Source: Pelagibius sp964472095
GTDB taxonomy: Bacteria; Pseudomonadota; Alphaproteobacteria; Kiloniellales; Kiloniellaceae
Direction: 5' to 3'
Assembly (NCBI GenBank): GCA_964472095.1
Contig: CAYYIV010000018.1
Span: 1-64,000, forward strand
DNA length: 64,000 nt
Part shown: positions 60,861 to 64,000 of the stretch, in pieces
Position numbering within the stretch: the first letter of the stretch is position 1
Layout of the letters: each line of letters opens with the position of its first letter
Made by a program: the position numbers and the translations under genes
Notes under the pieces: model-generated
Database searches by the model: none
The model's input: the letters and a program-made list of their open reading frames with translations, nothing else
What the model was told of the DNA's origin: nothing

Positions 60861-61583
60861 TCAGCCCTTCGCGGTCGAGTAGATATAGCCGGCGCCGCGC
60901 ACGGTCTTGATGACCTGCGGCTTGGCCGGGTCGCTTTCGATCTTGCGGCGGATGCGGGCGATGCGGATGTCGATGCTGCGGTCGAAGGGTTCCCAGTCGC
61001 GGTTGTGCGCGAGGTTCAGCAGCTGGTCGCGACTCAGCACGCGGTTGGGATTGTCGGCGAAGGCCTTCAGCAGATCGAACTCCATGCCGGTCAGCGCGAT
61101 CTCGCCGCCGTCGGCATCGAACAGCTTGTGGGAATCGAGATTGAGGGTGAAGCGGCCGAAGCGCGCCAGGCGAACGCCTTCGGCCAGCCCCGACTCGGCC
61201 TCCTCCTGCGCCCGCTCGCTGCGCCGCAGCACCGCCTTGATGCGGGCCAGCAGCTCGCGCAGATCGACCGGCTTGGCGAGGTAGTCGTCGGCGCCCATCT
61301 CCAGGCCGACGATGCGGTCGACCACTTCGCCGGCCGCCGTCAGCATGATGATGCCGACCTCCTTCTCGGCGCGCAGGAAGCGTGCCAGGGAAAGCCCGTC
61401 CTCGCCCGGCATGCGGATGTCCAGCAGCACTAGGTCGACGTCGTTGCGGTCGACCGCCCGGCGCAGCTCTTCGCCGCCACCGGCGGCGGTCACCTGAAAG
61501 TCGTGCAGCTCCAGGTACTCCTGGATCGTCTCGCGGATGCCCGGTTCGTCGTCGACCACGACAATGTGCTTCTGCCCCTGCAT
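60861..61583 (-). CDS. OmpR-family response regulator
   Basis: A 240-residue regulator with an N-terminal receiver domain (acidic pocket DDEPG at 11-15, phosphoacceptor Asp55 in LLDIRMPGEDG, conserved Thr in MLTA and Lys in LAKPVD). The C-terminal winged helix (GEIALTGMEFDLLKAFADNPNRVLSRDQLL-type block, IRRKIE, RGAGYIY) is of the OmpR/PhoB type. The ATG at 61583 has AAGGA nine bases upstream. The kinase gene ends 35 bases upstream, so the two form one unit. Its targets are unknown; adjacency to the phn locus does not prove a link. Confidence 0.93.
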   Translation of the reverse strand: MQGQKHIVVVDDEPGIRETIQEYLELHDFQVTAAGGGEELRRAVDRNDVDLVLLDIRMPGEDGLSLARFLRAEKEVGIIMLTAAGEVVDRIVGLEMGADDYLAKPVDLRELLARIKAVLRRSERAQEEAESGLAEGVRLARFGRFTLNLDSHKLFDADGGEIALTGMEFDLLKAFADNPNRVLSRDQLLNLAHNRDWEPFDRSIDIRIARIRRKIESDPAKPQVIKTVRGAGYIYSTAKG

Positions 61584-61618
61584 ACCGAAGGTTCCTTGCC
61601 TTGCAATTTCCATCTGCG

Positions 61619-64000
<2,382 letters not shown>

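Overview
The window is 64 kb of very GC-rich, densely packed bacterial chromosome with strong third-position G/C bias. Gene content suggests an alphaproteobacterium, probably in or near Rhodospirillales/Kiloniellales: C-P lyase operon with PhnF, OxyR-katG pair, Ku/LigD, FNR-type control of hemN, and Rhizobiales/Rhodospirillales-style palindromic intergenic repeats. This placement is inference from content, not from a marker gene. I see no tRNA, rRNA, CRISPR array, transposase or phage gene.

Region 1 (1-12.3 kb, all + strand) is a catabolic operon for an N-heterocyclic aromatic compound. It holds a 6-hydroxynicotinate reductase-like protein (5' end outside the window), a UPF0280/ApbE-like protein, two tandem DUF1185 paralogues, an FAD ferredoxin reductase, a 2Fe-2S ferredoxin, a Rieske oxygenase, a Liv-type ABC importer with a fused LivH-LivM permease, an enamidase and a MarR regulator. 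Reductive (reductase plus enamidase) and oxygenase chemistry sit in one cluster, which I do not recognise as a described pathway.

Region 2 (12.3-31.1 kb) is mostly housekeeping and stress genes: divergent oxyR/katG, convergent ku/ligD (NHEJ), a beta-carbonic anhydrase, an FAH-family enzyme, an EEP-family hydrolase, a DgcA-like FMN/FAD demethylase-type oxidoreductase, an EF-hand periplasmic protein, a multicopper oxidase/patatin pair, a GMC oxidoreductase and hemN with an FNR box.

Region 3 (31.1-43.5 kb) has an isopropylmalate/isocitrate dehydrogenase-family enzyme, two tandem polytopic membrane paralogues, and a six-gene MoxR island reading DUF4129, DUF4350, MoxR, DUF58, SpoIIM-like, RDD on the minus strand. 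Aquaporin Z and a psuK-psuG pseudouridine salvage pair follow.

Region 4 (43.5-60.8 kb) is a complete phosphonate-use locus: a phnD-phnC-phnE importer with a SAM methyltransferase, the repressor gene phnF, the C-P lyase operon phnGHIJKL with two successive phnM genes, a GNAT acetyltransferase, a small exported protein, and a second importer operon phnC-phnD-phnE-phnE ending in a hexapeptide acyltransferase. Both importer promoters carry three PhoB-type heptamers at 11-nt spacing. The phnG promoter and the phnC leader share a TTGTCTAGA element that I propose as the PhnF operator.

Region 5 (60.8-64 kb) is a two-component system: an OmpR-type regulator and a multi-PAS hybrid histidine kinase that runs off the window. 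Two families of dispersed intergenic palindromes recur: one with a CGGGCTTG(T/A)CCC core and one of long CCCCCTCACCCAGCT-bounded elements.
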